Assembly (NCBI GenBank): GCA_028279985.1
Contig: JANQMR010000002.1
Coordinates: 1 to 64,000 of the forward strand
Direction: 5' to 3'
DNA length: 64,000 bases
Source: Woeseiaceae bacterium
GTDB taxonomy: Bacteria; Pseudomonadota; Gammaproteobacteria; Steroidobacterales; Woeseiaceae
Positions within the stretch are counted from its first letter, which is position 1. Each line of letters opens with the position of its first letter. Positions 21,193 to 28,798 of the stretch are shown here, in pieces. The notes below the pieces were generated by a model. It was not told the origin of the DNA, did not search any database, and worked only from the letters and a program-made list of their open reading frames with translations. Position numbers and translations under genes: made by a program.

Positions 21193-21495
21193 ATGCACAT
21201 GCTGAAACGCGTCGCCCTGCTTGTCGTTTTGCTGCTCATCGTCGTCGTGGTGTTCACGTTCACGGCGCGTAACCCAGGCCTCATCGACATCGACCTGGCA
21301 TTCCTCGAGGTCACTACGTCCATCCCGCTTGCCTTCACCGTGACATTTGCCGCCGGTTGGATTTTCGGTGTCCTGTCCATGGCATTGTTTGCGTGGCGTT
21401 TGCTGCGTGAGCGGCGCAGCTTGCGCCGTTCGCTGCGCGTGTCGGAATCCGAGGTCAGCTCGCTGCGCAATCTGCCCTTGACCGATGCCGACTGA
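21193..21495 (+). CDS. lapA: Lipopolysaccharide assembly protein A (DUF1049)
   Basis: Small inner-membrane protein with two transmembrane helices (about 6-24 and 44-68) followed by a basic/acidic coiled-coil tail; family partner of LapB in controlling LpxC turnover and LPS amount. The family motif TARNPGLIDIDLAFLEVTTSIPLA is partly recognisable between the helices. Length 100 aa is typical. It overlaps the lapB start by 11 nt, indicating translational coupling. ATG at 21199 is an alternative start. Confidence 0.9.
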   Translation: MHMLKRVALLVVLLLIVVVVFTFTARNPGLIDIDLAFLEVTTSIPLAFTVTFAAGWIFGVLSMALFAWRLLRERRSLRRSLRVSESEVSSLRNLPLTDAD

Positions 21496-22681
21496 GTCGA
21501 CGTTCCTGCTGGCGGGACTTTTCCTGCTCTTGGCGGCGCTGGGCTGGGCGCTCGGGCGCTTCGGCGAACGGGAGGAGGTCGAAAGCCCGCAGCCCCTCAA
21601 CGTCGATTACCTGAAGGGACTCAATTTTCTGCTCAATGAGCAGACCGATCAGGCGCTGGAACATTTTCTCAAGATGGTCCGCGTAGACGACAAGACCATC
21701 GAGACCCACTTCGCGCTCGGCAGCCTGTTCCGGCGGCGCGGCGAAGTGGACCGGGCCATCCGGATTCACCAGAACATCATCGCAAGGCCGGATCTGGCTG
21801 CTGAACAAAGGGATCAGGCGCTTTACTCCCTCGCCAAGGATTACCAGCGGGCCGGACTCCTGGATCGCGCCGAGAGCGTGTTCTTGCGGCTGGCCGAAGG
21901 TTCGCGTTACCAGGTCCAGGCGCTGGAAAATCTCTGCCGGATCTACGAGCAGGAGAAGGAGTGGGGTAAGGCGATCGAATCCGGGCAGAGGCTGGAAGTG
22001 CTGGGCGGGCGCTCGCTGGCGCTGCAGATTGCACATTATTACTGTGAGCTCGCCGAGGCGGCGGCGGCGAAGGGCGACTATGCGGCGGGCCGCGCCTACG
22101 TAAAAAAGGCCCAAACCGGCCGTCCGCGAACGCTGCGCGGTGCCTTGACGCGGGCGCATATAGCGCGCGATACCGGAGACTTCAAAACCGCGCTGAAGCT
22201 GTACCACCGGATCATCGACGAGTCGAACTACCTGATCGCCGAGACCCTGCCCGAGATCGTTGCAATCTACGAACAGGAGGGGGAGACCCGCGAGCTGGAG
22301 CGTGCACTGCGTTCGCTATTGCAGAAACAACCCGGGATGCGCACCTTGATCGCCTATTCGGCGATCGTCAACGACCTGGGCGGCGTCCCGGCCATCGACG
22401 AATGTGTCGAGCGGTACATGCTGGACGAACCGACGCTCGGCGAGTTCGTCGACCTGCACCGGCTGTCGGAGCGTACCGCCGACAGCGACGCACCGGCCTT
22501 GGCCAGAATCCGCCAGGCGCTCTGCAAGCTCGCGACGACGACCCCGCGTTATCAGTGCCAGGAATGCGGCTTCTCGAGCCAGCGGCTGTTGTGGCAATGT
22601 CCCGGCTGTCGCAACTGGGAAACGCAGCGGCCGGCCTCGCGTGTGCAGTTCGACACCGTGTTACAGCACAGCATCACCTGA
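21485..22681 (+). CDS. lapB: Lipopolysaccharide assembly protein B (TPR-rubredoxin)
   Basis: Inner-membrane anchored TPR protein that presents LpxC to FtsH in LPS regulation. The 398 aa comprise an N-terminal membrane helix (about 7-24), a series of TPR helices (about 40-340; for example DYLKGLNFLLNEQTDQALEH) and a C-terminal rubredoxin-type metal knuckle CxxC-x(n)-CxxC (CQECGF and CPGC, about 357-374). All four cysteines are present. Located directly after lapA as in other gammaproteobacteria. Confidence 0.95.
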   Translation: MPTESTFLLAGLFLLLAALGWALGRFGEREEVESPQPLNVDYLKGLNFLLNEQTDQALEHFLKMVRVDDKTIETHFALGSLFRRRGEVDRAIRIHQNIIARPDLAAEQRDQALYSLAKDYQRAGLLDRAESVFLRLAEGSRYQVQALENLCRIYEQEKEWGKAIESGQRLEVLGGRSLALQIAHYYCELAEAAAAKGDYAAGRAYVKKAQTGRPRTLRGALTRAHIARDTGDFKTALKLYHRIIDESNYLIAETLPEIVAIYEQEGETRELERALRSLLQKQPGMRTLIAYSAIVNDLGGVPAIDECVERYMLDEPTLGEFVDLHRLSERTADSDAPALARIRQALCKLATTTPRYQCQECGFSSQRLLWQCPGCRNWETQRPASRVQFDTVLQHSIT

Positions 22682-22867
22682 GTCCGATTTTTGGCCCTCA
22701 GCCCACGAGGGTTTGGCCACCGGCAGCCCTGCTTCAGGCGCTTTGCGGCGCGTCCTGTGCGGCCGTATCCGATCGGCCTGGAGTGAATCTCGTCGTTCCG
22801 GAGACATAATGCTGCCGTTACCGGACCGCCGTTCGCGTACGCTCACCCGGTCGCAAGGTCGCGACGC

Positions 22868-22897
22868 CAATCAACATGGAACCAATCAACATGGAAC
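22868..22897. repeat. 15-bp tandem duplication upstream of comEA
   Basis: CAATCAACATGGAAC occurs twice in tandem (22868-22882 and 22883-22897), ending at the ribosome binding site of the ComEA-like gene. The 229-nt lapB/comEA gap holds no other recognised feature. Confidence 0.85.
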
Positions 22898-22910
22898 AAG
22901 GAGTGTGCTC

Positions 22911-23219
22911 ATGAGAACCGTGCTTGGGATCAAGAAACCGGTAAAAACCGTCGGGAACTGGCTCGGCATCGTGGCTGCGGTCGCGTATCTGCCGATGATC
23001 GCCTGGGCTGGCCCGGTCGATATCAACACCGCCGACGCCGAGACGATTTCGGCGGAGCTCAAGGGGATCGGCTTGTCGAAGGCCAAGGCGATCGTCGAGT
23101 ACCGGGAAAAACACGGTCCGTTCAAGTCCGCGGACGATCTATCGCTCGTCAAGGGTATCGGTGACCGGACCGTCGAAATCAACCGCGACGATATCCTGGT
23201 GAGTTCGGAGGAGAAGTAG
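22911..23219 (+). CDS. ComEA-like helix-hairpin-helix protein
   Basis: Secreted or periplasmic DNA-binding protein of the ComEA type; in competent bacteria such proteins pull DNA through the outer membrane. ATG at 22911 is preceded by AAGGAG at 22897-22902 with 8-nt spacing. The 102 aa comprise a signal peptide (about 1-33, ending MIAWA) and two HhH motifs in VDINTADAETISAELKGIG and FKSADDLSLVKGIGDRTVE. Size fits short stand-alone ComEA proteins, which also occur in species not known to be competent. Confidence 0.87.
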   Translation: MRTVLGIKKPVKTVGNWLGIVAAVAYLPMIAWAGPVDINTADAETISAELKGIGLSKAKAIVEYREKHGPFKSADDLSLVKGIGDRTVEINRDDILVSSEEK

Positions 23220-23284
23220 GCATTCGTGCAGTCGGCAGGCCGTGCCGCGTCCGACTGGGCGCGGCACCGGCTTGTGCCCCGTCG

Positions 23285-23354
23285 ATCGTCAACGCGCGAG
23301 CATCAACGAGCGACAGTCAACGAGCAATCGTCGACGAGTTTTGGGCAACGAGCC
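23285..23354. repeat. 14-bp degenerate tandem repeat between comEA and galU
   Basis: Five 14-bp units (23285, 23299, 23313, 23327, 23341) share a core close to TCAACGAGC. Weaker CAATC-type repetition continues to about 23410. A GC-rich hairpin at 23242-23267 lies between comEA and the array but has no T-tract. Confidence 0.65.
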
Positions 23355-23486
23355 ATAGGCCAAGTCGCGGACGATCAATCATAAACAATCCATGGACAAT
23401 CAATCGTGGAAAATAACTCTTCGGCAGACTTTTGCCGCCCGGTTTGGCTATGATGCGCACCGGGTAGCATTCGATGGAGTAGCGCA

Positions 23487-24350
23487 GTGAGCCAGACAGT
23501 CCGGGCGGCGGTGTTTCCGGTGGCGGGGCGGGGCACCCGTTTTCTTCCGGCCACCAAGGCCAGCCCCAAGGAGATGTTGCCGATCGTCGACAAGCCGCTG
23601 ATCCAGTATGCGGTGGAGGAGGCCGTGGAGGCCGGGGCGCGCAAGCTGGTGTTCGTCACCGGTAGCTCGAAGCGTGCGATCGAGGATCACTTCGACACCG
23701 ACCCCGAGCTCGAGCGCGCGCTGATCGAGGCCGGTAAGGACGAATGGCTGAGAACCGTTCAGGGTATCGTGCCGCCGGGCGTGTCGTGTATTTACATTCG
23801 ACAGGGAGAACCCCTGGGCCTCGGCCACGCCGTCTTGTGCGCCCGGCCCGCTGTCGGCGACGAACCGTTTTTTGTCCATCTTGCGGACGATCTGATCGCA
23901 GCGGAACCGTCTTGCCTGAACCAGATGGCCGCCGAGTACGCGCGCCACGGCGGCAGTGTGATAGCGGTCGAAACCGTGCCGCGGAAAGATACGTCGAGCT
24001 ACGGTATCGTGGCAACGGACGACAATGCGGACGGACGCATCCGGCGGATCGTCGAGAAGCCTAAGCCTGAGGATGCGCCGTCGGACCAGGCCGTGGTCGG
24101 ACGGTATCTGCTCGCGCCGGCGATTTTCGACAAGCTGGAATCCACGGGGCGGGGTGCCGGCGGCGAGATCCAGCTCACCGACGCCATCGCCGATCTGCTG
24201 GACGAATCCCCGGTCTATGCTTTTTCGTTTTCGGGACAGCGTTTCGATTGCGGCAGCAAGCTGGGCTACCTCAAGGCGACGGTCGCTTTCGGCTTGCGCC
24301 ATCCGAGGACCGGCGCCGCCTTCCGGGAGCACCTCGATTCGCTGGTGTAG
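23487..24350 (+). CDS. galU: UTP-glucose-1-phosphate uridylyltransferase
   Basis: Makes UDP-glucose from UTP and glucose-1-phosphate for envelope glycans. GTG start at 23487 with GGAG upstream; 287 aa. The nucleotidyltransferase signature [20 protein letters not shown] (about 10-29) and the [13 protein letters not shown] segment are intact, with [13 protein letters not shown] and the [10 protein letters not shown] region typical of GalU. It closes the housekeeping segment and converges with a secreted hydrolase gene 30 nt away. Confidence 0.96.
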   Translation: MSQTVRAAVFPVAGRGTRFLPATKASPKEMLPIVDKPLIQYAVEEAVEAGARKLVFVTGSSKRAIEDHFDTDPELERALIEAGKDEWLRTVQGIVPPGVSCIYIRQGEPLGLGHAVLCARPAVGDEPFFVHLADDLIAAEPSCLNQMAAEYARHGGSVIAVETVPRKDTSSYGIVATDDNADGRIRRIVEKPKPEDAPSDQAVVGRYLLAPAIFDKLESTGRGAGGEIQLTDAIADLLDESPVYAFSFSGQRFDCGSKLGYLKATVAFGLRHPRTGAAFREHLDSLV

Positions 24351-24380
24351 GCCGCGCCCGTTGAGGCCATAATGTCTAGA

Positions 24381-25382
24381 TCACTTCAATGTCCATTCTG
24401 CCTCGACGGGTAGCGCTCCCACCCAGTCACCGCTCGTCAGGGCCAGGCGCGCCTTCGCGTCGTCGCGAAGATAGGCATTCAGGAAGTGCGCAATCGCTCG
24501 ATTGACGGACTTGACCTGGTAGCCCTCGGGATCGACCACGGGCAAATCGTCGCGCCCGACCTGTCCGCCCAGGTAGTGATCGCCCCCGTCGATGACCAGC
24601 AGGTACCTGTCGCCCGGCGGCGACAGATCGAAGGGCCGGCGCCGCCACGTCCAGCTACGCCCGGTATCGCCCATCGCGACATCCTTGGTGCCGGTCAGCA
24701 CGAGCCCCGGCAGGGTCAGCCGGTCCCAGGCGTCGTGGGGCACGAAAGGCAACTCGCCGGGGCCGGCCAGGCTGACGAAAACGTCGAAGCGTGGGTCCCG
24801 GTGTTCGACGCGAGCGCCGCTTTCGGCGTCGATGGCCGAAAGGCCGGTCAACGCCATCGCGACGAGTGCGCCCAGCGAGTGTCCGACGGCGGCGACACGC
24901 TCGGTGTCGAGTTTGCCTTCGAAGGCGGGCAGGCTCAGATCGCCTCGTTCAGCCTGATCCAATAGTGCCGTCAACTCGCGCACCCGCGTCGGCCAGATCA
25001 CGGCAACCCGCGGGTCGTAGCGTTCGGTGCCGCGCTTGGTGGAATCGAGGTGGGTTGGCGCGAGCACCACGTAGCCCTGCGCGGCCCAGACGCACAGCAG
25101 GTCGTCGTACATGTCGCCGGCAGAGTACGCGCCGTGCGAGAAGAGGACCAGCGGATACGTGTCTGCCGCCGTCGGGTAGACGGCTCTGACAGGAGTCGGG
25201 TATGCCGCATCCCCGAGCTCCGCTTCGAAGTCGGTCGCCGCGACGGTGCTTGCCTGGTCACGGCAGCTCGTCGTTGCACCGGCTCCGCCCGGCAAGATCA
25301 TAGCCAGGATTACGGCAATTGGGACGGCAATTGGGACGGCAATTCGGATGGCAATTGAGACGAAGCTTCGATGGATCGTCAT
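24381..25382 (-). CDS. Secreted alpha/beta hydrolase (PAF-acetylhydrolase/dienelactone hydrolase-like)
   Basis: Predicted exported serine hydrolase of unknown substrate. ATG at 25382 starts a signal peptide that includes the repetitive IAVPIAVPIAV, encoded by the 12-bp tandem repeat at 25312-25359, and ends near GGAGA. The fold shows the oxyanion region PLVLFSHGAYSAG, the nucleophile elbow GHSLGAL, and later acid/His candidates in GTKDVAMGD and DGGDHYL. About 333 aa. The frame is open 35 codons further upstream but these carry no signal sequence. It lies between galU and the toxin-antitoxin remnant. Confidence 0.8.
   Translation of the reverse strand: MTIHRSFVSIAIRIAVPIAVPIAVILAMILPGGAGATTSCRDQASTVAATDFEAELGDAAYPTPVRAVYPTAADTYPLVLFSHGAYSAGDMYDDLLCVWAAQGYVVLAPTHLDSTKRGTERYDPRVAVIWPTRVRELTALLDQAERGDLSLPAFEGKLDTERVAAVGHSLGALVAMALTGLSAIDAESGARVEHRDPRFDVFVSLAGPGELPFVPHDAWDRLTLPGLVLTGTKDVAMGDTGRSWTWRRRPFDLSPPGDRYLLVIDGGDHYLGGQVGRDDLPVVDPEGYQVKSVNRAIAHFLNAYLRDDAKARLALTSGDWVGALPVEAEWTLK
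25312..25359. repeat. 12-bp tandem repeat inside the hydrolase signal peptide
   Basis: Four units of ACGGCAATTGGG or close variants (25312, 25324, 25336, 25348) encode repeated Ile-Ala-Val-Pro steps of the hydrophobic signal core on the minus strand. The 12-bp period keeps the frame. Confidence 0.85.
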
Positions 25383-25537
25383 GGCCTGTACGCTGGTAGG
25401 AGTGTCATCGTTGGTGCAGAAGCTTGCCACGATCTGCCACGAAAGCAAGAAACTCCGGACCACTGAGCGCAGACGGCGCTCTGCCACCTTGGCTGCGTTA
25501 AGAGCACACGCCTGCGAGCCGTGCCCTTGTACCCGAA

Positions 25538-25551
25538 TCGCGAATTCGCGA
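25538..25551. promoter_or_regulatory. Palindromic operator candidate before the antitoxin gene
   Basis: TCGCGAATTCGCGA is a perfect 14-bp palindrome ending 10 nt before the antitoxin ATG. Position and symmetry suit autoregulation by a ribbon-helix-helix antitoxin. Confidence 0.5.
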
Positions 25552-25581
25552 AACTGTGAGAATGAAGAATGTCACAGTTTC
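25550..25581 (+). promoter_or_regulatory. Hairpin enclosing the antitoxin start codon
   Basis: GAAACTGTGA (25550-25559) and TCACAGTTTC (25572-25581) are perfect 10-bp inverted repeats; the 12-nt loop contains the ATG at 25562. In mRNA this would place the start codon in a loop and bury the ribosome binding site. Confidence 0.45.
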
Positions 25582-25801
25582 AGTCGGCGAAGAGGTTCAC
25601 CGCCGTGCCCGAATCCGCGCGGCGGAACGGGGCACGTCGCTATCGGCCGCGGTTCGCGAGTTCTTGATTGCGTTCGCCGGCGGCGAAACCGGTTTCGAGT
25701 GGCGAAAAAGGCTGCAGGACGAAACCCTCGCGTCGATCGGCCGGTTTCGTGCAAGTGATCGTTTGAGCCGGGAAGACCTTCACGACCGTGCGATTCGTTG
25801 A
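25562..25801 (+). CDS. VapB-like ribbon-helix-helix antitoxin
   Basis: 79-aa CopG/RHH-type protein: N-terminal beta strand MKNVTVSVGEEV followed by two helices HRRARIRAAERGTSLSAAVREFL, the classic RHH arrangement, then a charged C-terminal tail that would wrap a toxin. GTG at 25556 is an alternative start. It is followed with a 14-nt overlap by the first codons of a PIN-domain toxin that is truncated, so the antitoxin is an orphan here. Palindromes at its 5' end suggest autoregulation. Confidence 0.75.
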   Translation: MKNVTVSVGEEVHRRARIRAAERGTSLSAAVREFLIAFAGGETGFEWRKRLQDETLASIGRFRASDRLSREDLHDRAIR

Positions 25802-25853
25802 CACGAGCATCCTGCCCTATGCCGTCAGCACGGCCAAAGAGGAGCGGGGTTAG
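25788..25853 (+). pseudogene. Truncated PIN-domain toxin (VapC-like) remnant
   Basis: GTG at 25788 opens a frame beginning VRFVDTSILPYAVSTAKEE and stopping after 21 codons at 25851-25853. FVDTSILPYA is the first beta strand and first acidic active-site residue of PIN ribonucleases, which are normally 120-140 aa. Everything downstream is lost and the next gene belongs to the accessory block, so the break coincides with the island border. The fragment cannot be an active nuclease. Confidence 0.75.
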
Positions 25854-25871
25854 AATGTGTTTGAAGTCAAG

Positions 25872-26852
25872 TCACCCGCCCCAAAGTGCCGCGTTCATTC
25901 CCGACACTGCTCCGGTCGAGTCGTAATGCAAAGCGTTGCTTCGGTCGTTGGCAAAGAACAAGGGCCCGTCCAGATCGACAAAGTCACAGAGATTTGCGAC
26001 GACTAGTGCGGGGGCCATGGCCAGTGACGTACCGAGCATGTTGCCTACCATGAGCTGCATGCCGAGCGTTCGCGCCCGCTTCGCCAGAACCAACGCCTCT
26101 GTCAAACCGCCGGTCTTGTCGAGCTTGATATTGATCATCTGATATCGGCCGACGGCGTACTCCAGCTCGCTGGCGTCCAGACACGACTCATCTGCACAAA
26201 GCGGAACGGGAGAGTCGAATTCTGCAAGTTCGTCGTCTTCGCCTCGGGCCAAGGGCTGCTCGATCATCTTTACGCCGAGTACCGCGAGTTTCGGCGCCAG
26301 ATCGCTCAAGTGCGAAATGGTCCATCCCCCGTTGACATCGACCACGACTTCGGCGTCAGGGCGTGCCTCGACGACGGCGGTTATACGTTCCACCGGTTTC
26401 TCGCTGTCCAGCTTGACCTTTATCACCGTCGATCTTGCCGACTTGGCTTGCTTGGCCATTTCCTTTGTGGATGCAATCCCGACCGTGTTGGCCGTGACGA
26501 CCGGTTTGCTGGAAACGGAAGCCAGCTCAAACACATCGCTTCCTGACCGCCTGGCATCGAGATCCCAAAGCGCGCAGTCTACGGCGTTTCGTGCGCCTCC
26601 TATCGGCAGGTGTTGACTCAGCCGATCCCTGCCAAGGCCGTTCTCGATTTCGGCTTCGATCGAGTGAACTTGTTCCCTTAGCTGATCAACCGTCTCGCCC
26701 AGGTAGAAGACACCGCTTGCTTCCCCCCTGCCTTCGACGTGGCCGTCGCTGACAGAGACTACCAGTAAATCGACGTTCTCAAACGTCTTCCCGGTAATGC
26801 AGAACGGCTCTTTCAAGGGCCAGTCTTCTATGGTCGTGGTTACTGTTCTCAA
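25872..26852 (-). CDS. dgcA: Enolase-superfamily N-acetyl-D-glutamate racemase / dipeptide epimerase
   Basis: Epimerises an alpha carbon next to a carboxylate. Next to a DUF1611 gene it matches DgcA, described as converting N-acetyl-D-glutamate to the L-form in D-glutamate catabolism; a classic L-Ala-D/L-Glu epimerase is the alternative. Of 326 aa, the enolase-superfamily MLE-type residues are all present: KxK as Lys145/Lys147 (KVKLD), metal ligands Asp172 (VDVNGG), Glu198 (EQPL) and Asp221 (ADES), and the second catalytic Lys243 (NIKLDKTGG). It lies 11 nt after dgcN, last of the marR-dgcN-dgcA operon. Confidence 0.85.
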   Translation of the reverse strand: MRTVTTTIEDWPLKEPFCITGKTFENVDLLVVSVSDGHVEGRGEASGVFYLGETVDQLREQVHSIEAEIENGLGRDRLSQHLPIGGARNAVDCALWDLDARRSGSDVFELASVSSKPVVTANTVGIASTKEMAKQAKSARSTVIKVKLDSEKPVERITAVVEARPDAEVVVDVNGGWTISHLSDLAPKLAVLGVKMIEQPLARGEDDELAEFDSPVPLCADESCLDASELEYAVGRYQMINIKLDKTGGLTEALVLAKRARTLGMQLMVGNMLGTSLAMAPALVVANLCDFVDLDGPLFFANDRSNALHYDSTGAVSGMNAALWGG

Positions 26853-26863
26853 CGTGGTCTCCG

Positions 26864-27937
26864 CTATCCGTTGTTACGCTGGTTTGAGCGGTCGGAGCCG
26901 GAAACACTGGAGACCAAACGCTCGACAATCGCGTCGCAACCATCAATGACAGGGTCGACGCAGGGGACTCCGAGGTCGGCCGATATCGACTCCAGATAAT
27001 GGGCTCGTTCGTCAACGGGTAATCCCGACGAGTTGACGCACACGCCCGCGCAGGTGACATCGGCATTAGTCAGTCTCGCACAGCGAATATTGAGGTCCAA
27101 ACACTCGGCGAGCGAAGGAATCGTCACAGAAGGGGAATTGAGTATCGACTTGCGGTTCGCGTCATGGCAGAGGACGATCGCGTCCGGCTGAGACCCGTGC
27201 AGCAAGCCAAGACTCACGCCAGCGTAGGCCGGATTGAACAGGGATCCCTGGCCTTCGATCACGTCCCAATGATCCTCATCATTGTCTGGACTGAGGCGTT
27301 CCGCCGCACCTGCGAGAAAGTCGCACACAACCGAATCTATCGGAATTCCGGAACCGGCGATCATGATTCCGGTTTGGCCGGTCGCTCGAAACGTGTGTGA
27401 GACGTCGAAGCGCTGCATCGATTCCGAAATGGCGAGCGCCGAGTACTTCTTTCCAACGGCGCAGTCGGTACCGACGGTCAGCAGCCGTCTGCCTGTGCGC
27501 TTCGCGCCGGTACCGATTGGCAAATCGGGCGGTGGAACGCGAACGTCGATCAGCCTCGCTCCGGAGGAATCGGCGGCGTCGACCAGCGCGGGATGAGCTT
27601 CAAGTCGGGTGTGCAAGCCGCTAACGATATCGAGACCATGCGACGCCGCCTCAACCAGGACATCGAGTATCGGCGGACTGAGGTTTCCGCCGACAGGCGC
27701 AATCCCCACAACGAGGCTCCTCACGCCCTTTTCTACCGCCTGCCGGAGTGTCAAGTCCGGAACACCGAGGTCGATTCCGGTACTCGTTAGTCTCAGTTGC
27801 CCGACAACCAGTTCGGGACGCCATTGGACAATCCCCGCGCCGGTCTTCGCAAATACGGGATCTTCGGTATCGCCGAGGAATATCAAGTACGGCGGCGAGA
27901 GTCTTGTTTCCAGTTGATCGGTCACGTCATGTCTCAT
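26864..27937 (-). CDS. dgcN: DUF1611 protein, D-glutamate N-acetyltransferase DgcN-like
   Basis: DUF1611 proteins paired with a dipeptide-epimerase-like DgcA have been shown in marine bacteria to N-acetylate D-glutamate; that pairing is seen here. The 357-aa protein has an N-terminal Rossmann-like part with DLGVPDLTLRQAVEKG, and a P-loop domain with GTDCAVGKKYSA (156-167), ATGQTGIMIAG and EGQGSLFNPAYAGVSLGLLH, all hallmarks of the family. It starts 6 nt after the MarR-type regulator gene. The acetyl-CoA-dependent activity is inferred from family and context, not visible in the sequence. Confidence 0.82.
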   Translation of the reverse strand: MRHDVTDQLETRLSPPYLIFLGDTEDPVFAKTGAGIVQWRPELVVGQLRLTSTGIDLGVPDLTLRQAVEKGVRSLVVGIAPVGGNLSPPILDVLVEAASHGLDIVSGLHTRLEAHPALVDAADSSGARLIDVRVPPPDLPIGTGAKRTGRRLLTVGTDCAVGKKYSALAISESMQRFDVSHTFRATGQTGIMIAGSGIPIDSVVCDFLAGAAERLSPDNDEDHWDVIEGQGSLFNPAYAGVSLGLLHGSQPDAIVLCHDANRKSILNSPSVTIPSLAECLDLNIRCARLTNADVTCAGVCVNSSGLPVDERAHYLESISADLGVPCVDPVIDGCDAIVERLVSSVSGSDRSNQRNNG

Positions 27938-27943
27938 CCATGT

Positions 27944-28435
27944 TTAGTCGATTTCTTCTATCTCTTCGATATGGTCTTTCAGCTTGTCCAGTAACTCGCA
28001 AAGTTGCCGTTTCTCGTCGCGAGTAAGGACCTGGGTTAAATCTTCGGCCTGGCTGGTGGCCACGGGCAGAATTTTGTCGTAGAGCGCTTTCCCTTTCTCG
28101 GAAAACCAGATCAGGGGACTTCGTTTGTGCTTCTTGTTAGGAAGTTTGACGATGAGCTCTCTGTCGCTGAGGTCTTTGACCGCCCTGCTGATGGTTGCCT
28201 TGTCTTGGTGGATGATATCTACGATTTGTCGGGCCGTTTGTGGCCCCATTCGCCCAATAGCGCTTAACAATCGCCATTCTCGAAAATTCACGCCGAAGCG
28301 TTCGACGTTCTGAACTCGACTGCCGAACGCCATCAGGTTTGCAACGATGGTCACCTGATAACTGATGTGGACTTCGTCAGTCATACCGTCGGTGATCCTC
28401 GTCTTTCTTCGACGGGGAATAGATGCTGGTTTCAT
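27944..28435 (-). CDS. MarR-family transcriptional regulator
   Basis: Winged-helix dimeric repressor of MarR type, 163 aa; ATG at 28384 is an alternative start giving 146 aa. The recognition region is REWRLLSAIGRMGPQTARQIVDIIHQDKATISRAVKDL, followed by the wing with a Lys/Arg-rich loop (LPNKKHKRSPL), and a C-terminal dimerisation helix rich in Glu. First gene of the operon with dgcN and dgcA, and divergent from the 13-gene catabolic array. The intergenic region holds two perfect 16-bp palindromes that could be its operators. The ligand is probably an island substrate. Confidence 0.88.
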   Translation of the reverse strand: MKPASIPRRRKTRITDGMTDEVHISYQVTIVANLMAFGSRVQNVERFGVNFREWRLLSAIGRMGPQTARQIVDIIHQDKATISRAVKDLSDRELIVKLPNKKHKRSPLIWFSEKGKALYDKILPVATSQAEDLTQVLTRDEKRQLCELLDKLKDHIEEIEEID

Positions 28436-28474
28436 AGCTTCGGTTCACTTAATGCCATTTCGAAACACATGAAT

Positions 28475-28490
28475 CAATCGGTACCGATTG
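28475..28490. promoter_or_regulatory. Palindromic operator candidate near marR
   Basis: CAATCGGTACCGATTG is a perfect 16-bp palindrome located 40 nt upstream of the marR start, a usual distance for autoregulation. Confidence 0.5.
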
Positions 28491-28621
28491 GATAGAGTTT
28501 CACGGCGAATGTCATCGGTGTTGGCGCCTCGCGCTTCTTTTTCTCCTGCAGGCGTCGGGCATAGACGGCGCTGACGTCGTCAATTTGACATCAACGAGCT
28601 CTGTCGTATAGATTACAGAAA

Positions 28622-28672
28622 TGTTGAAATTTCAACAAATCATTTCAACTTCAACTATATAGTATTTTCAAC
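28622..28672. promoter_or_regulatory. Operator candidate with TTCAAC half-site series
   Basis: TGTTGAAATTTCAACA (28622-28637) is a perfect 16-bp palindrome. Additional TTCAAC half sites follow at 28644, 28650 and 28667 within a strongly AT-rich stretch where promoters of the divergent operons are expected. Unlike the palindrome near marR, so it may bind another regulator. Confidence 0.55.
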
Positions 28673-28798
28673 CAATAATGTTCCCTTTTGCGTGCAGAGT
28701 TTGGTGCGCCAGAGGGGCAATCGATCGACACGGGCGATAGGGGTTTGGCCCGGTTCGTTGAACGTCATGAATCGGCTTCTTTCAAGGGGGAATGGAGC

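Larger units (their letters stand above)
28436..28798. other. Divergent control region between marR and the TonB receptor operon
   Basis: These 363 nt contain no convincing gene. Its middle and right part is clearly AT-rich (28616-28680) and holds palindromes at 28475-28490 and 28622-28637 plus repeated TTCAAC half sites. The receptor frame is open from 28688, but the signal peptide begins at GTG 28799. Confidence 0.6.

Noticed and set aside
23242-23267. Terminator after comEA
   Set aside because: A GC-rich stem exists but is followed by no T-tract; not strong enough to list.
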